Positions 7,804 to 16,528 of a stretch of DNA of 40,270 nucleotides are shown in pieces. Within the stretch, counting starts at the first letter, position 1. The number at the start of each line of letters is the position of its first letter. The stretch lies in NCBI GenBank assembly GCA_900770275.1, contig CAAGJS010000026.1, positions 1 through 40,270 of the forward strand, read 5' to 3'. Made by a program: the position numbers and the translations under genes. This DNA is from Erysipelotrichaceae bacterium. GTDB taxonomy: Bacteria; Bacillota_I; Bacilli_A; Erysipelotrichales; Erysipelotrichaceae. The notes below the pieces were generated by a model. The model had not been told where the DNA came from and ran no database searches. It worked only from the letters and a program-made list of their open reading frames with translations.

Positions 7804-8697
7804 ATGAAAGTAGCAGTTGTCGGAGCCGGAACGATGGGCCGTGGCATTGCCCAGGCATTCGCTCAGTGCAAGGATGTTGAAAAAGTATATCTCTGTGATG
7901 TGGAAATTGAATATGCCGAAGCCGGCCTGCACCGGATCGTCAGCTCCCTGTCCAACCGTGTTGCCAAGGGAAAGATGAAGCAGGAAGAAGCCGGCAGTAT
8001 TCTCTCAAAGATCGTGACGGGCAAAGATGAGATCGCAGAAGATCCGGATCTTGTCATTGAAGCAGTTCTTGAAGACATGGATCTGAAGAAGAAGCTGTTC
8101 AAGCATATGCAGAACGAAGTCGTCAAGAATCCGGACTGCATCTACGCAACCAACACCTCTTCCCTCTCCATTACGGAAATCGGCGCCGGTCTCAAGAAGC
8201 CGGTCGTCGGCATGCATTTCTTCAACCCTGCACCGGTCATGAAGCTGGTCGAAGTCATCGCCGGCCTCAACACTCCGGAAGAAAACGTTGAAAAAATCAT
8301 CGAAATTGCCAAGATGCTCGGCAAGACACCGGTACAGGTTGAGGAAAGCGCCGGCTTCGTCGTCAACCGCATCCTGATCCCGATGATCAACGAAGGCATT
8401 CAGGTTTATTCCGAAGGCATCGCTGACATCAACGGCATCGATACAGCCATGAAGCTCGGCTGCAACCATCCGATGGGACCGCTGGAGCTGGCCGACTATA
8501 TCGGTCTCGATATTGTGCTCGCCATCATGAACGTGCTGTATACGGAAACCGGAGATTCGAAGTACCGTCCGGCTCAGCTGCTGAAGAAGATGGTCCGTGC
8601 AAATCACCTTGGTGTCAAGACAGGCATCGGCTTCTACAACTACGCCGATGGCAAGAAAGTACCCGTCGACGCAAAGAAGACGGCAGAAAACGCATAA
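7804..8697 (+). CDS. hbd: 3-hydroxybutyryl-CoA dehydrogenase
   Basis: It reduces acetoacetyl-CoA to 3-hydroxybutyryl-CoA with NAD(P)H. The Rossmann motif GAGTMG is at residues 7-12, catalytic His138 lies in VVGMHFFNPAPVMKLVEV, and the C-terminal helical domain contains GFVVNRILIPMINEG. It has 297 residues, slightly longer than the usual 280-290 because of a charged tail. AGAGGAAAAG precedes the start. An 11-bp perfect hairpin separates it from bcd. Confidence 0.96.
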   Translation: MKVAVVGAGTMGRGIAQAFAQCKDVEKVYLCDVEIEYAEAGLHRIVSSLSNRVAKGKMKQEEAGSILSKIVTGKDEIAEDPDLVIEAVLEDMDLKKKLFKHMQNEVVKNPDCIYATNTSSLSITEIGAGLKKPVVGMHFFNPAPVMKLVEVIAGLNTPEENVEKIIEIAKMLGKTPVQVEESAGFVVNRILIPMINEGIQVYSEGIADINGIDTAMKLGCNHPMGPLELADYIGLDIVLAIMNVLYTETGDSKYRPAQLLKKMVRANHLGVKTGIGFYNYADGKKVPVDAKKTAENA

Positions 8698-8713
8698 TCC
8701 AATTCTCAAGCAT

Positions 8714-8748
8714 GAAAGCGCCGGAATGATTCGCCTGCCGGCGCTTTC
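8714..8748 (+). other. Intercistronic hairpin between hbd and bcd
   Basis: GAAAGCGCCGG (8714-8724) and CCGGCGCTTTC (8738-8748) form a perfect 11-bp stem with a 13-base loop. No T run follows (GACTGAATAAAA), so it is not a normal terminator. It may act as an mRNA processing or stabilising element, or as a partial terminator that sets the ratio of the upstream and downstream halves of the operon. No convincing promoter follows it. Confidence 0.75.
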
Positions 8749-8784
8749 GACTGAATAAAAAAATATAAAACGGAGGTCATTGCA

Positions 8785-9939
8785 ATGGATTTTCAGCTGG
8801 ATCAGAAACATGAAATGGCGCGCAGACTGTTTCAGGAGTTTGCCGAAAATGAAGTAAAACCGAACGCGATCGAAGTCGATGAAGATGAGCGCTTCCCGCG
8901 TGAGAACATCGAAAAGATGGCAAAATACGGATTCATGGGAATTCCGTTTGACCGCAAGTATGGCGGCCAGGGATGCGATCCCCTCACCTATGTCATGTGT
9001 GTCGAAGAGCTTGCCAAGGTATGCGGCACAACGGCCGTCGCCCTCTCTGCACATACATCTCTCTGCGCAGATCCGATCGCTCAGTTTGGTACCGAGGAAC
9101 AGAAACAGAAGTATCTCGTTCCCCTTGCCAAAGGTGAGAAGCTCGGCGCCTTTGGTCTGACGGAGCCGGGTGCCGGAACCGATGCCCAGGGTGTTCAGAC
9201 GCGTGCCGTCCTCGATGGTGACAGCTGGGTGCTGAACGGCTCCAAGTGCTTCATTACCAACGGCAGGGAAGCGGATATTTATATCATCATCGCCTATACC
9301 GATGTTGTCGCTGATGCCAAGGGAAGAAAGAAGAAGCTGTTCTCTGCCTTCATCGTTGAAAAGGGAACGCCGGGCTTCACCTTCGGCACCAAGGAAAAGA
9401 AGATGGGTATCCGCGGATCCGCGACCTATGAACTGATCTTCCAGAACTGCCGCATCCCGAAGGAAAATCTGCTCGGTGTTCAGGGCAAAGGTTTCCCGCT
9501 GGCCATGCATACGCTGGATGGCGGCCGTATCGGTATCGCTGCTCAGGCACTTGGCCTTGCGGAAGGTGCCTTCGATCGTACCCTTGCCTATGTCAAGACA
9601 AGAAAACAGTTCGGCAGACCCCTCTCCATGTTCCAGAATACGCAGTTTGTGCTGGCTGATCTTGCGACGGAAATCGAAGCTTCCAAACTCCTGGTCTATC
9701 GTGCCGCAGAAGCCAAGGCAACCAAGGATCGTTTCTCAGAAGAGGCAGCGATGGCAAAGCTTTCTGCAGCCCGTACCGCAATGGATGTAACAACCCGCTG
9801 CGTACAGCTGATGGGCGGCTATGGCTATATCCGTGACTATGAAGTGGAGCGGATGATGCGCGATGCCAAGATTACCGAAATCTATGAAGGTACGTCGGAA
9901 GTTCAGGAAATGGTTATTTCCGGAGCACTTCTGAAGTGA
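8785..9939 (+). CDS. bcd: Butyryl-CoA dehydrogenase
   Basis: This FAD enzyme reduces crotonyl-CoA to butyryl-CoA. With the EtfAB encoded next, such enzymes usually bifurcate electrons from NADH to crotonyl-CoA and ferredoxin, conserving energy. The 384-residue acyl-CoA dehydrogenase shows FGLTEPGAGTDAQG and the flavin-binding CFITNGREADIYIIIAYTD, and Glu368 in EIYEGTSEVQ is the catalytic base. CGGAGG lies at good spacing before the ATG. It heads the second half of the operon, directly after the hairpin. Confidence 0.96.
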   Translation: MDFQLDQKHEMARRLFQEFAENEVKPNAIEVDEDERFPRENIEKMAKYGFMGIPFDRKYGGQGCDPLTYVMCVEELAKVCGTTAVALSAHTSLCADPIAQFGTEEQKQKYLVPLAKGEKLGAFGLTEPGAGTDAQGVQTRAVLDGDSWVLNGSKCFITNGREADIYIIIAYTDVVADAKGRKKKLFSAFIVEKGTPGFTFGTKEKKMGIRGSATYELIFQNCRIPKENLLGVQGKGFPLAMHTLDGGRIGIAAQALGLAEGAFDRTLAYVKTRKQFGRPLSMFQNTQFVLADLATEIEASKLLVYRAAEAKATKDRFSEEAAMAKLSAARTAMDVTTRCVQLMGGYGYIRDYEVERMMRDAKITEIYEGTSEVQEMVISGALLK

Positions 9940-9952
9940 GGAGGACAGAACA

Positions 9953-10741
9953 ATGAAAATCGTAGTTTGCGTAAAGCAGGTTCCGGATACGATGGGCGGC
10001 GTCAAGTTCAAGCCCGATGGAACCCTGGATCGGCAGGCGATGCTGTCGATCATGAACCCGGATGATAAGTCTGCCCTCGAAGCAGCTCTCAGAATCAAGG
10101 ACAAGGATCCGGAAAATGTTACGGTTACGGCATTGACCATGGGCCTTCCGAAGGCAGATGCAGTTCTAAGGGAAGCGATGGCCATGGGCGCCGATGCGGG
10201 GCTATTGATTACGGACCGTGTACTTGGCGGCGCTGATACGTGGGCAACATCATCGACAATCGCCGGCGCTCTGAAGAAGATGGAGTATGATCTTGTCATT
10301 ACGGGCCGTCAGGCAATTGACGGCGATACGGCACAGGTTGGTCCGGAAATTGCGGAACACCTTGGTCTGCCGTGCATCTCCTATGCTTCGGAAATCAGTG
10401 TTGAAGGAAACACGGTGACGGCAAAGCGTCAGTTCGATGACCGCTATCATATTGAGCGGGCTCAGCTGCCGGCACTGGTTACGGTGCTTGGGGAAGCCGT
10501 GACGCCGCGGTATATGACGCCAGGCGGAATCTTCAAGGCATTCGATACGCAGGTAACGGTATGGGGCCGCAAGGATCTCGATGTGGATGATTCCAACATT
10601 GGTCTCAAGGGGTCGCCGACCATGATCGCCAAGGCAAGTGACAAGGTTGCCAAGGGCAAGGGTGTCAAGCTGACGCCGGAAACGGCAGAAGATGCGGCGA
10701 ATGATATTGCCTCGCTGCTTCTTGAGAAGCACATTCTGTAA
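9953..10741 (+). CDS. etfB: Electron transfer flavoprotein, beta subunit
   Basis: The 262-residue product starts MKIVVCVKQVPDT, the standard EtfB beginning, and contains the VITGRQAIDGDTAQVGPEIA nucleotide-binding segment. It pairs with EtfA to hold FAD cofactors and pass electrons to Bcd. It follows bcd by 13 bases with TGAGGAGGACAG as ribosome binding site. The position between bcd and etfA is the usual butyrate-operon order. Confidence 0.95.
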   Translation: MKIVVCVKQVPDTMGGVKFKPDGTLDRQAMLSIMNPDDKSALEAALRIKDKDPENVTVTALTMGLPKADAVLREAMAMGADAGLLITDRVLGGADTWATSSTIAGALKKMEYDLVITGRQAIDGDTAQVGPEIAEHLGLPCISYASEISVEGNTVTAKRQFDDRYHIERAQLPALVTVLGEAVTPRYMTPGGIFKAFDTQVTVWGRKDLDVDDSNIGLKGSPTMIAKASDKVAKGKGVKLTPETAEDAANDIASLLLEKHIL

Positions 10742-10775
10742 TACTGATGCATAAAGAGAAAGGCTGGAGATAATC

Positions 10776-11837
10776 ATGGATTTATCAGAATATAAAGGCG
10801 TATTCATCTACGCACAGGAAACAGATGGAAAAATCTCTCCGATTGCGCTGGAGCTGCTTGGCAAGGCAAGAGAACTTGCAGATCATCTGGAAGACAAGAC
10901 GGTTACGGCGGTTCTGCTGGGATCCAATGTCGCAGGACTGACAAAGGAACTGGCAGAGTATGGTGCTGATCGTGTCATCGTCGTCGATGATCCGGCGCTT
11001 GCGGAATATACCAATGAGCCGTATACACATGCTCTGGCCGCGGTCATTGAGACCTATAAGCCGGAAATCTTCCTCATCGGCGCGACGGCGATCGGAAGAG
11101 ATCTTGGTCCGCGTGTTGCGGCCCGTGTTCATACGGGTCTGACGGCTGACTGCACGGCTCTGGACATTGGCGATTATCCGCTGAATCCGGTACCGGGACA
11201 TGAAGCGGAACAGAAACACGGTCAGCTGCTGATGACGCGTCCTGCCTTCGGCGGCAACACGATCGCTACCATCGCCTGCCCGAACTTCCGTCCGCAGATG
11301 GCAACGGTTCGTCCGGGTGTCATGAAGAAACTGGCACCGAAGGAAGGTGCACAGGCGGAAATCATCAACTACAATCCTGGCTTTGAGAAGAATCACTGCT
11401 GGGTTGAGATTCTGAAGGTCGTCAAGGAAGTATCCAAGGCGGCAGACATCCAGGATGCTAAGATTCTGGTATCGGGCGGCCGCGGCGTCGGCTCCAAAGA
11501 GAACTTCAAGATTCTCGAAGATCTGGCGGATGCGCTTCACGGTACGGTTTCCTGCTCGCGTGCTGCCGTTGATGCGGGCTGGATGCCGAAGGAGCTTCAG
11601 GTCGGCCAGACGGGCAAGACGGTTCGTCCGAAGGTGTACTTTGCGATCGGCATTTCCGGTGCCATCCAGCATGTGGCCGGCATGGAAGAGTCAGATCTGA
11701 TCATCGCCATCAACAACGATCCGAATGCGCCGATCTTTGATGTGGCAGACTACGGTATTGTCGGTGATCTGAATAAGGTTGTTCCGCTGTTAACGAAGAA
11801 GATCAAAGAGACACTGGCAGAGAAAGCTGCCGCTTAA
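10776..11837 (+). CDS. etfA: Electron transfer flavoprotein, alpha subunit
   Basis: The 353-residue product has the N-terminal EtfAB domain (GVFIYAQETDGKI...TAVLLGSN) and the C-terminal FAD-binding domain (LVSGGRGVGSKENFK, GQTGKTVRPKVYFAIGISGA, IIAINNDPNAPIFDVADYG). It has no N-terminal ferredoxin extension of the kind seen in some clostridial EtfA proteins. It partners EtfB and Bcd. An AAGGCTGGAGA ribosome binding site precedes it. Confidence 0.95.
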   Translation: MDLSEYKGVFIYAQETDGKISPIALELLGKARELADHLEDKTVTAVLLGSNVAGLTKELAEYGADRVIVVDDPALAEYTNEPYTHALAAVIETYKPEIFLIGATAIGRDLGPRVAARVHTGLTADCTALDIGDYPLNPVPGHEAEQKHGQLLMTRPAFGGNTIATIACPNFRPQMATVRPGVMKKLAPKEGAQAEIINYNPGFEKNHCWVEILKVVKEVSKAADIQDAKILVSGGRGVGSKENFKILEDLADALHGTVSCSRAAVDAGWMPKELQVGQTGKTVRPKVYFAIGISGAIQHVAGMEESDLIIAINNDPNAPIFDVADYGIVGDLNKVVPLLTKKIKETLAEKAAA

Positions 11838-11854
11838 AGGAGAACAGAAGACGT

Positions 11855-12973
11855 ATGAGTGAGAAGGTCTATCGTATATTCGTAATCAATCCGGGATCGA
11901 CTTCCACGAAGCTGTCGCTGTTTGAAAACGAAAAGAATGTATTTGAGTGCAATGTGTTCCATGATTCGACGATTCTGCGTTCGCTGGGCGATATCAACAA
12001 TCAGCTCAGCTACCGTATGGAGGTCATTGAGCAGTTCCTCAAGGAACACAACATTGATCTGACGGGGCTGGATGCCGTTGTCGGCAGAGGCGGCCCCTGC
12101 TATCCGCTGGAAAGCGGCACCTATGAAATCAATCAGCAGATGATTGATGATACGCGCAACCACGTAGCTGGTCTGTACCATGCGTCGATGCTTGGCGTAC
12201 AGATGGCCAACGAGATCCATAAGAAGTACGGTGCCCGCATGTTCACGGTGGATCCGACGGTCGTCGATGAGTATTGCGATCTGGCGCGGATGACCGGTGT
12301 CAAAGGCGTTTATCGGCGGCCTGCTTCCCATGTACTGAACACCAAGGAAGCAGGAAGACGCTATGCAGCTTCGATCGGGAAGAAGTATGAGGACCTGAAT
12401 CTGATCATCTGCCATATCGATGGCGGCATCACGATTTCCGCTCATGCCCACGGTAAAATGATCGACGGCAATAATGGCGGCGGCGGTGAAGGTCCGTTCA
12501 CTCCGACGCGGATGGGTTCGATGCCGATCACGCTGATGTTATCGGATATGCCGGATGTGACCCGCGATCAGCTGAAGGTGCTGTGCAGTGCGGGCGGCGG
12601 CTTCTCGAGCTGGTTCAATACTTCGGATTCGGACAAGATCCATGCCATGGTTGATGCCGGTGATCCAAAGGCTACCCGGATCTGGAAGGCAATGGTATAT
12701 CAGATCTGCAAGTGGATCGGTGCAATGGCAGCCGTTCTTAAGGGACATGTGGATGGCATTGTGCTGACGGGCGGTCTGATGCGCTTCAATGACATTGCGG
12801 AACAGATCAAGGATTCCTGCAGCTGGATTGCGCCGATTGCGGTGTATCCGGGTGAATTTGAGCAGGAGGCTCTGGCCTACAACGCTCTGAAGGTGCTGCG
12901 TGGGGAGCTGGTTCCGAAGCACTATACGGGCAAGCCGGTCTGGACCGGTTTCCATGACGAGGAAACAAAATGA
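11855..12973 (+). CDS. buk: Butyrate kinase
   Basis: It makes ATP and butyrate from butyryl phosphate. The 372-residue ASKHA-fold protein starts IFVINPGSTSTKLSLFENEK, with GRGGPCYPLESGTYEIN, ICHIDGGITISAHAHGKMID and DGIVLTGGLMRF, all typical of butyrate rather than acetate kinases. AAGGAGAAC precedes the start. Its last four bases overlap the ptb start (ATGA). The gene order buk then ptb is the reverse of the familiar clostridial ptb-buk. Confidence 0.95.
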   Translation: MSEKVYRIFVINPGSTSTKLSLFENEKNVFECNVFHDSTILRSLGDINNQLSYRMEVIEQFLKEHNIDLTGLDAVVGRGGPCYPLESGTYEINQQMIDDTRNHVAGLYHASMLGVQMANEIHKKYGARMFTVDPTVVDEYCDLARMTGVKGVYRRPASHVLNTKEAGRRYAASIGKKYEDLNLIICHIDGGITISAHAHGKMIDGNNGGGGEGPFTPTRMGSMPITLMLSDMPDVTRDQLKVLCSAGGGFSSWFNTSDSDKIHAMVDAGDPKATRIWKAMVYQICKWIGAMAAVLKGHVDGIVLTGGLMRFNDIAEQIKDSCSWIAPIAVYPGEFEQEALAYNALKVLRGELVPKHYTGKPVWTGFHDEETK

Positions 12974-13890
12974 GCCGCAGCTTTGAAGAACTGATGAACC
13001 GTCTTTCTTCCTGTGAGAAGAAGGTGCTGTCCGTTGCCTGTGCGCAGGATGAACCTGTGCTTGAGGCGGTAAAGGAAGCGCATGAAAAAGGCATCGTCGA
13101 TGCGATACTGGTCGGCAACGAAGGAGAAATCAGAGCGATCGGCTCAAAGATCGGAATGAACCTGGATGATTATCAGATCATCAACATTCCGGATGCGAAG
13201 GAAGCGGCGCATACAGCTGTTTCCCTTGTCCATGATGGCAAGGCTGACATGTACATGAAAGGCATTCTTCCGACGAAGGATTTTCTGAAGAGTGTGCTGG
13301 ATCGGGAAGTTGGATTGCGGACGGACAAGGTTCTTTCGCACGTTGCCGTCTTCGAGATTCCTGGCATTGATCATCTGCTGTTTCTGTCCGATGTGGCATT
13401 CATCCCCTACCCTTCTCTGGAAGACAAGAAGGCAATGATCCGCTATTGCGTTGAGATTGCCAATGCCTGCGGCGTAGATATGCCGAAGGTTGCGCCGTTA
13501 GCAGCGGTGGAAGTCGTTAATCCGAAGATGCCGGTGACGGTTGAGGCGCAGCAGCTTCATGAAGCGAATGTCGCGGGTGAAATTACGGGCTGCGTCGTGG
13601 ATGGTCCCCTTTCACTGGACATTGCCCTCTATGAGCAGGCGGCCATCGAAAAAGGTGCACAGGATCGGCCTTGTGCAGGCAAGAGCGATATTCTGATCTT
13701 CCCGGATATCCATGCCGGAAACATCACTTACAAGGCGATTCAGCACATGGTTCCTGGCGTCAAGGCAGGATGTATCCTGACAGGTACAGCGGCGCCGGTC
13801 ATTCTGACGTCGCGCTCCGATACCAAGGAGGTCAAGGTCAACTCGATCTGCCTGGCAGCGATTCTCTCGGAGCATCAGAAGAATCACTAA
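12970..13890 (+). CDS. ptb: Phosphate butyryltransferase
   Basis: It converts butyryl-CoA plus phosphate to butyryl phosphate, the substrate of the kinase just upstream. The 306-residue product fits the Ptb/Pta family (DGKADMYMKGILPTKDFLKS, IFPDIHAGNITYKAIQHM, AAPVILTSRSDTKEVK) and is of normal length. Its start overlaps the buk stop as ATGA with GACGAGGAAAC upstream, so translation is coupled. It ends the operon and is followed by a long bidirectional terminator. Confidence 0.94.
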   Translation: MSRSFEELMNRLSSCEKKVLSVACAQDEPVLEAVKEAHEKGIVDAILVGNEGEIRAIGSKIGMNLDDYQIINIPDAKEAAHTAVSLVHDGKADMYMKGILPTKDFLKSVLDREVGLRTDKVLSHVAVFEIPGIDHLLFLSDVAFIPYPSLEDKKAMIRYCVEIANACGVDMPKVAPLAAVEVVNPKMPVTVEAQQLHEANVAGEITGCVVDGPLSLDIALYEQAAIEKGAQDRPCAGKSDILIFPDIHAGNITYKAIQHMVPGVKAGCILTGTAAPVILTSRSDTKEVKVNSICLAAILSEHQKNH

Positions 13891-13898
13891 GACATATG

Positions 13899-13951
13899 AA
13901 AAGAGACCAGTACTATATGGAATGGAATTCCATATAGACTGATCTCTTTTT
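13899..13951. terminator. Bidirectional terminator between ptb and nrdI
   Basis: AAAAGAGA, CAGT and CTATATGGAA pair with TTCCATATAG, ACTG and TCTCTTTT, a stem of more than 20 bp with one mismatch and one bulge. The A run on the left and T run on the right allow termination of both convergent genes. Confidence 0.9.
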
Positions 13952-13954
13952 CAG

Positions 13955-14311
13955 TTAGTCTGCGAGTGCCTTCTTAACTGCGGCTACCGTATCGTCGTCA
14001 CCATCTTTGTTGAAGGTGATATCGACCGGAATACCGTAGCTGTCCTTCAGAACCTTGGCCGCACCGACGAAGGTATCCGGATGACGCTCCTTATTGCCAG
14101 AGACAGCAGCCGCCTTGATGTACGGCTTATTCTTCCCGACAAACGAAGCAACGACAGCCGGCAGTACGCCTGCTCCATCGGTATAGGTAATCAGGAATAC
14201 CGGCTCCGCTACGGTCTCATCTCCCGTTGTGATCTTCAATACGTTATCCGTTCCAAGACGGCTTACAAGCTTCTCAACATTCCCTGTCCGGGATGCATAT
14301 ACAAGTTTCAT
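13955..14311 (-). CDS. nrdI: NrdI-like flavodoxin
   Basis: The true start is MKLVYASRTGNVEKLVSRLG at 14311, preceded by AAAGGAAG. The frame is open further upstream, but that part has no family likeness. The 118-residue product matches NrdI: the FMN phosphate loop SRTGNVE, FLITYTDGAGVLP, and KAAAVSGNKERHPDTF. NrdI supplies the oxidant that assembles the manganese cofactor of class Ib ribonucleotide reductase NrdF. No nrdE or nrdF lies nearby, so it stands alone here. A more general small flavodoxin role cannot be excluded. Confidence 0.85.
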   Translation of the reverse strand: MKLVYASRTGNVEKLVSRLGTDNVLKITTGDETVAEPVFLITYTDGAGVLPAVVASFVGKNKPYIKAAAVSGNKERHPDTFVGAAKVLKDSYGIPVDITFNKDGDDDTVAAVKKALAD

Positions 14312-14473
14312 TTCGGTTACTTCCTTTCTTTGATTGCATAATAGTAAGAAAACAGATTCCAATATAGCAAGATTATTTCCAATTTTTATATAATCTACCA
14401 CAACTAATTGTGAAAATATATACGATAGCATTCCGCTTCGTATCGATCCCTGTATGTGATAAAAAGGATACAT

Positions 14474-15001
14474 ATGAGCTCAAAAATTCAGACACTGACA
14501 TTATCGGCAATGTTTCTTGCGCTTGGCCTGGTTCTTCCGTTCCTTGTGCTTCAGATTCCAACCATCGGTGCGACACTTCTGCCAATGCACTGGCCCATCT
14601 TTCTTGCGGCATATACCTGCGGATCGAAATCGGCTGCCTTAATCGGCTTTCTTTGTCCGTTACTGCGCAGTGTTCTCTTCGGCATGCCTGCCATGTATCC
14701 GAATGCGATTGCGATGGCTTTCGAGCTTGCCACTTATGGCGCAATCACCGGGCTGGTCTACAGCCATGCAGAAACGAAAGATCTCAAGGCAATCTATATC
14801 TCCCTGATCTGCGGCATGCTTGCGGGCAGGGTTGTATGGGGAATCGCCGAAACGCTGCTGCTGAGTACCGGAGAGAATCACTTCACGTTTCAGGCATTCC
14901 TTGCCGGCGGATTCATCAACGCACTTCCCGGCATCATTCTTCAGCTGATTCTGCTGCCGCTGCTGGTGAATCGTCTGCGAAAAGCCGGCCATCTTCACTG
15001 A
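14474..15001 (+). CDS. ECF transporter S component (substrate-binding membrane subunit)
   Basis: The 175-residue hydrophobic protein has about six membrane helices. The first is SKIQTLTLSAMFLALGLVLP, which matches the N-terminal helix of energy-coupling-factor S components that bind the shared EcfT/EcfA module, and PMHWPIFLAAYTCG and NALPGIILQLILLPLLV are also typical. The substrate (often a vitamin) cannot be assigned, and no riboswitch is apparent upstream. An in-frame GTG lies at 14456, but AAAAAGGA six bases before the ATG at 14474 decides that start. No ecfA or ecfT genes lie in the window. Confidence 0.85.
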   Translation: MSSKIQTLTLSAMFLALGLVLPFLVLQIPTIGATLLPMHWPIFLAAYTCGSKSAALIGFLCPLLRSVLFGMPAMYPNAIAMAFELATYGAITGLVYSHAETKDLKAIYISLICGMLAGRVVWGIAETLLLSTGENHFTFQAFLAGGFINALPGIILQLILLPLLVNRLRKAGHLH

Positions 15002-15061
15002 TGCAGGCAGTAAAACATTCGGCAGTAAAGAAGAAATAGGCCATGCAGGCACAGAAGTTAT

Positions 15062-15081
15062 CCATGTCCGCATGGTCTTTT
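15062..15081 (+). terminator. Possible short terminator after the ECF S component
   Basis: CCATG-tccg-CATGG is followed by TCTTTTCT. A longer alternative stem (GGCCATGC at 15039, GCATGGTC at 15070) encloses it. Confidence 0.4.
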
Positions 15082-15094
15082 CTGTTCAGGATCG

Positions 15095-16528
15095 TCAGTT
15101 GATCTCGGTTGCCAGCTGCGCCAACGAATTATTGATGTGCGCCATCGTCTGAATGTAATAGTCGTCTTCCTCAGGCGTCAATTCACTTTCATCCACCGCA
15201 TCCAGCTTATCCATCGCATCCGCATACTTTGTCATGAAGTCCGCGTACTTTGCCATCATCGTAAGATCCGAACTGTCATAGCTGCGCATGAAGTCACAGT
15301 ATGAATCGAAGAAGGCCGCATAGCTGTCCATCGCTTCCTTGAACTCTGGACGGATACCGGAGGCTGCTGCAGTTGCCGTGGCTTCCGGTGTTGGCGTCGC
15401 CTCTGTGGTCGGCTGGGGCGTTGCGGTCGGTGTCGCTGCAGGTGTGGCGGTTGCTTCAGGAGTAGGTGTTTCTTCAACCTGCACGTCGATATTCATCACG
15501 TTGCCCATTTCGCGGCGAAGAGAGACGAGAATGCCATCCGCTGAAGATCCTCTGAAGTAATCATCTTCATTTCTGTAATCCTGATCAAAGCCGGCATCCT
15601 TTACCGCTGCTGCATAAGCCTTAAAAGCATCTTCATCCATGTCCGGAATATACACTATCAGACGGTCGGATGTATCTGTTTGGATGTTGCCGCGGGTCAC
15701 AGGAGGTTGTGGAAGCTTCGCCGCAAGATCACTGATCGGCCACGTGAATTCTTCGTAGTCAGCCGGTGCCGTAAGCTCAATGTTCATCGCGGAATCGGAA
15801 CGCTGCGCAACATGAAGAATATATCCATCCGCGTCCGCCGCCGCATAGGAACCGGTGTCATTTTCTGCGTCAACCATGAAGCCCTTCTCTTTGCAGGCAC
15901 GGACATAGTCCTGATACTGTTCCCCGTCAAATTTCTGAACAACGACGTTCAGCTCGTCATCGTTACTGATAGAAACGTATCCATACTTCGAATCCGGCTG
16001 CGGAAGACGGGCCGAAAGTTCTGTATCGGGCCAGACAAGTTTCTTCCGCTTCTCGGCCTTTTCTGCGCTGACATACGGAACCGCAAGAACCAGTGCCAGT
16101 ACGATGAAGATGATCTCCGGAACCTTGGCCAGTGCCGCCACGCGATCCTCTCCCGAAAGCAGCCCCAGCACCAGCAGCACGATCTGGGCAAACGCGATCA
16201 AAAGTGCCAGCGTCTTTCCGGTGAATAATGCGGCGGCTCCGCCAACGATAGCGAGAATCATCAGGAAGATGATTGCCTTATATGCCTTCGTATGGCGGAA
16301 GGCATGGACGGCCTCCTTCTTCTTCTCATCCTGGCTGTCCTGGTACTGCTTTTCTTTGAGGCTGGCTTCCTGAAGTTTCGCCTCATCTTTCACGGTGACG
16401 ATCGTTTCTTTCTTTTCATCGTCAACCGCGACATTCTTGCCGCAATACGGACATACCGCAAGTTTCTTCCCCTCTTCGACCTGCAGCTGCGCGCCGCAGT
16501 ACGGGCATTCCATCTTGATAAGCTTCAT
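15095..16528 (-). CDS. Zinc-ribbon membrane protein with duplicated extracellular domain
   Basis: The 477-residue protein has four parts. Residues 1-30 form a zinc ribbon (MECPYCGAQL and AVCPYCGKNV, two CxxC pairs). Residues 80-155 hold three or so membrane helices. About residues 165-345 carry two copies of a roughly 90-residue domain beginning WPDTELSARLPQP and WPISDLAAKLPQP. After a PTPEATATP-rich linker (350-390) comes a helical C-terminal domain (RPEFKEAMDSYAAFFDSYCDFM) like those of uncharacterised clostridial proteins. The function is unknown; I infer an envelope sensor or stress protein. Its start overlaps the stop of the MerR regulator by one base (TAATG), so they are translated together. 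Confidence 0.8.
   Translation of the reverse strand: MKLIKMECPYCGAQLQVEEGKKLAVCPYCGKNVAVDDEKKETIVTVKDEAKLQEASLKEKQYQDSQDEKKKEAVHAFRHTKAYKAIIFLMILAIVGGAAALFTGKTLALLIAFAQIVLLVLGLLSGEDRVAALAKVPEIIFIVLALVLAVPYVSAEKAEKRKKLVWPDTELSARLPQPDSKYGYVSISNDDELNVVVQKFDGEQYQDYVRACKEKGFMVDAENDTGSYAAADADGYILHVAQRSDSAMNIELTAPADYEEFTWPISDLAAKLPQPPVTRGNIQTDTSDRLIVYIPDMDEDAFKAYAAAVKDAGFDQDYRNEDDYFRGSSADGILVSLRREMGNVMNIDVQVEETPTPEATATPAATPTATPQPTTEATPTPEATATAAASGIRPEFKEAMDSYAAFFDSYCDFMRSYDSSDLTMMAKYADFMTKYADAMDKLDAVDESELTPEEDDYYIQTMAHINNSLAQLATEIN

Noticed and set aside
8005..9510. 501-codon open frame on the minus strand across hbd and bcd
   Set aside because: It runs antisense through two highly conserved enzymes and the hairpin between them and shows no domain. 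It arises from codon bias.
15370..15475. Repetitive ACC/GCC-rich stretch as a possible CRISPR or tandem repeat array
   Set aside because: It encodes the PTPEATATP linker of the zinc-ribbon membrane protein in frame. There are no regular repeat-spacer units.
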